DNA of 7,143 bases from Marinosulfonomonas sp. (GTDB lineage Bacteria > Pseudomonadota > Alphaproteobacteria > Rhodobacterales > Rhodobacteraceae): the NCBI GenBank assembly GCA_019090845.1, contig JAHRVD010000138.1, positions 1 through 7,143 of the forward strand, read 5' to 3'. The translations under genes were made by a program, and so were the position numbers. This document shows, piece by piece, positions 5,920 to 7,143 of the stretch (positions are counted from its first letter, which is position 1; the number at the start of each line of letters is the position of its first letter). The notes beneath the pieces are model-generated. The model ran no database searches. It was not told where the DNA came from and worked only from the letters and a program-made list of their open reading frames with translations.

Positions 5920-6942
5920 ATGACTAACAAATTTGCGGATATGCTGGCAGAGCGCGACTGGATTCTGGCCGATGGCGCAACCGGCACAACCCTGTTCAAC
6001 ATGGGGCTGGAAGCGGGCGAAGCACCAGAATTCTGGAACGTCGACCATCCGGACCGGATCACAGCCCTTTATCAGGGCGCGGTTGACGCAGGCAGCGACC
6101 TGTTCCTGACCAACAGCTTTGGTGGCAATGCCTCGCGTCTGAAACTGCACGACGGACAAAAACGTGTGGCCGAGCTGAACCGCGCGGCGGCCGAAATTGG
6201 CCGCGAAGTCGCCGATAAATCCGGGCGCAATATCATTGTCGCAGGTTCCATCGGCCCCACAGGCGATATCATGGAACCCATGGGCAACCTGACCTATTCT
6301 GACGCCGTTGAAATGTTTCATGAACAGGCCGACGGGCTGAAATCTGGCGGCGTGGATGTCTTGTGGGCCGAGACGATCTCGGACCCCAATGAATACCGCG
6401 CTGCTGGCGAAGGCGCCACACGGGCCGGAATGGCGTGGTGCGGCACGATGAGTTTTGACACCGCAGGACGCTCGATGATGGGCGTCACCTCGACCGATCT
6501 GGCCAAGCTGGTCGACAAAATCGAGACACCACCGCTGGCCTTTGGGGCCAATTGCGGGGTTGGCGCATCCGATTTGCTGCGCACAATTTTGGGGTTCGCT
6601 GCCACCGGCACCACCCGCCCGATCATTTCCAAGGGCAACGCTGGCATTCCGAAATACCACGATGGCCATATCCATTACGACGGCACGCCCGAGTTGATGG
6701 CCCAATACGCCGTGCTGGCACGCAATTGCGGCGCACAGATCATCGGTGGCTGTTGTGGCACCACGCCCGAGCATCTGCGCCACATGCGCGCCGCCCTTGA
6801 AGAAAGCACGCCGGGGCCACGACCAACGCTGGAACAGATCGAAAAAGCTATGGGTGGGTTTTCATCCGAAAGCGATGGCACCGATGGCAACGCCCCGACC
6901 CGCGCCCCGCGTGCCGGCGGTCGGCGCCGCCGCGCCACCTGA
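5920..6942 (+). CDS. bmt: Betaine-homocysteine S-methyltransferase
   Basis: This 340-residue cytosolic enzyme of the zinc-dependent homocysteine S-methyltransferase family probably transfers a methyl group from glycine betaine to homocysteine, giving methionine and dimethylglycine. The (beta/alpha)8 barrel begins with L-A-D-G-A-T-G-T (16-23). It continues with T-N-S-F-G-G-N (64-70), A-G-S-I-G-P-T-G (108-115) and W-A-E-T-I-S-D (149-155). The zinc cysteines are C212 in G-A-N-C-G and C278/C279 in G-G-C-C-G-T-T-P-E-H. The methyl donor cannot be proved from motifs; S-methylmethionine or dimethylsulfonioacetate are alternatives, but overall similarity favours the betaine group. Residues from about 312 on form an acidic, then basic, low-complexity tail with four arginines near the end. 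No strong Shine-Dalgarno is visible; GAAAG (5905-5909) is ten bases before the ATG. The stop codon is 14 bp from that of the convergent gene, with no terminator visible between them. Confidence 0.88.
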   Translation: MTNKFADMLAERDWILADGATGTTLFNMGLEAGEAPEFWNVDHPDRITALYQGAVDAGSDLFLTNSFGGNASRLKLHDGQKRVAELNRAAAEIGREVADKSGRNIIVAGSIGPTGDIMEPMGNLTYSDAVEMFHEQADGLKSGGVDVLWAETISDPNEYRAAGEGATRAGMAWCGTMSFDTAGRSMMGVTSTDLAKLVDKIETPPLAFGANCGVGASDLLRTILGFAATGTTRPIISKGNAGIPKYHDGHIHYDGTPELMAQYAVLARNCGAQIIGGCCGTTPEHLRHMRAALEESTPGPRPTLEQIEKAMGGFSSESDGTDGNAPTRAPRAGGRRRRAT

Positions 6943-6956
6943 CGCCGGTCGATATG

Positions 6957-7143
6957 TTACAGATCGTCGCCAAACAGCGGCAATTGCCGCCCGGCCCCGG
7001 GAACCGCAAACAGGTCGCATCGCAAATCGGGCAATTTGCGCACCAGCCCCAGCCGAGCCGCCGCAACATCAAAACGTCGCGCGATGATTTGCGCATATTG
7101 ACCTTCGCCGCGCATGCGTTTGCCCCAGTCCGCAGAATAATCC
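6957..7143 (-). CDS. PA0069-type radical SAM protein, C-terminal end (5' end outside window)
   Basis: Reading leftward from the right edge, a frame is open for 61 complete codons to a TAA at 6959-6957. The translation begins D-Y-S-A-D-W-G-K-R-M-R-G-E-G-Q-Y-A and ends R-Q-L-P-L-F-G-D-D-L. The M-R-G-x-G-x-Y-A box, the following R-R-F helix, A-A-A-R-L-G-L, the D-L-F-A-V-P strand and a near-terminal Q-L-x-L-F are what I recall of the C-terminus of PA0069-family radical SAM proteins, which are related to spore photoproduct lyase. The C-x3-C-x2-C cluster motif would lie outside the window, so catalytic competence cannot be judged. The substrate of the family is not known to me. It is convergent with bmt. 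Confidence 0.7.
   Translation of the reverse strand, partial: DYSADWGKRMRGEGQYAQIIARRFDVAAARLGLVRKLPDLRCDLFAVPGAGRQLPLFGDDL

Noticed and set aside
5764..6783. A 339-codon open frame on the - strand
   Set aside because: Antisense to the methyltransferase, which has its full set of zinc cysteines and barrel motifs. The translation looks like a shadow.

Overview
The window looks like a stretch of an alphaproteobacterial chromosome, most likely Rhodobacterales (roseobacter-type). The evidence is moderately high GC, an F1-ATPase zeta subunit gene (characteristic of alphaproteobacteria) diverging from purC, separate small purS and purQ genes, and a bacterial betaine-homocysteine methyltransferase. 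There are no mobile elements, tRNA or rRNA genes or CRISPR arrays. I see six complete protein genes in good order plus two cut by the window edges.

Layout, left to right. (a) 3-329 (+): C-terminal part of a TetR-type regulator, convergent with (b) a leftward-reading block in the order purC (5201-4440), purS (4401-4162), purQ (4162-3494), dctB-like sensor kinase (3450-1690) and dctD-like response regulator (1672-356). Gaps are short (38 bp, a 1-bp overlap, 43 bp, 17 bp), so all five could lie on one transcript. The first three act in purine synthesis (SAICAR synthase and two parts of the FGAM synthase complex); the last two form a two-component system resembling C4-dicarboxylate sensing. purL and a dicarboxylate transporter are not in the window. 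(c) A 159-bp divergent control region (5202-5360) with candidate promoters in both directions. (d) 5361-5675 (+): zeta subunit, the natural inhibitor of F1-ATPase, followed by a clear intrinsic terminator (5717-5746). (e) A 173-bp region (5747-5919) with an AT-rich inverted-repeat cluster and a leader that can form competing hairpins. (f) 5920-6942 (+): betaine-homocysteine S-methyltransferase. (g) 6957-7143 (-): the C-terminal end of a PA0069-type radical SAM protein whose start lies beyond the right edge.

Most of this is conserved housekeeping sequence. The most unusual point is the dctD-like regulator. Its receiver, Walker A, arginine-finger and Fis-type DNA-binding parts look normal, but the GAFTGA loop needed for sigma-54 contact is absent and Walker B has lost its Asp-Glu pair. 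It is therefore unlikely to work as an ordinary sigma-54 activator. The second point of interest is the leader of the methyltransferase gene, with nested inverted repeats, a tandem 8-bp repeat and mutually exclusive stems; it matches no riboswitch class I can recognise.
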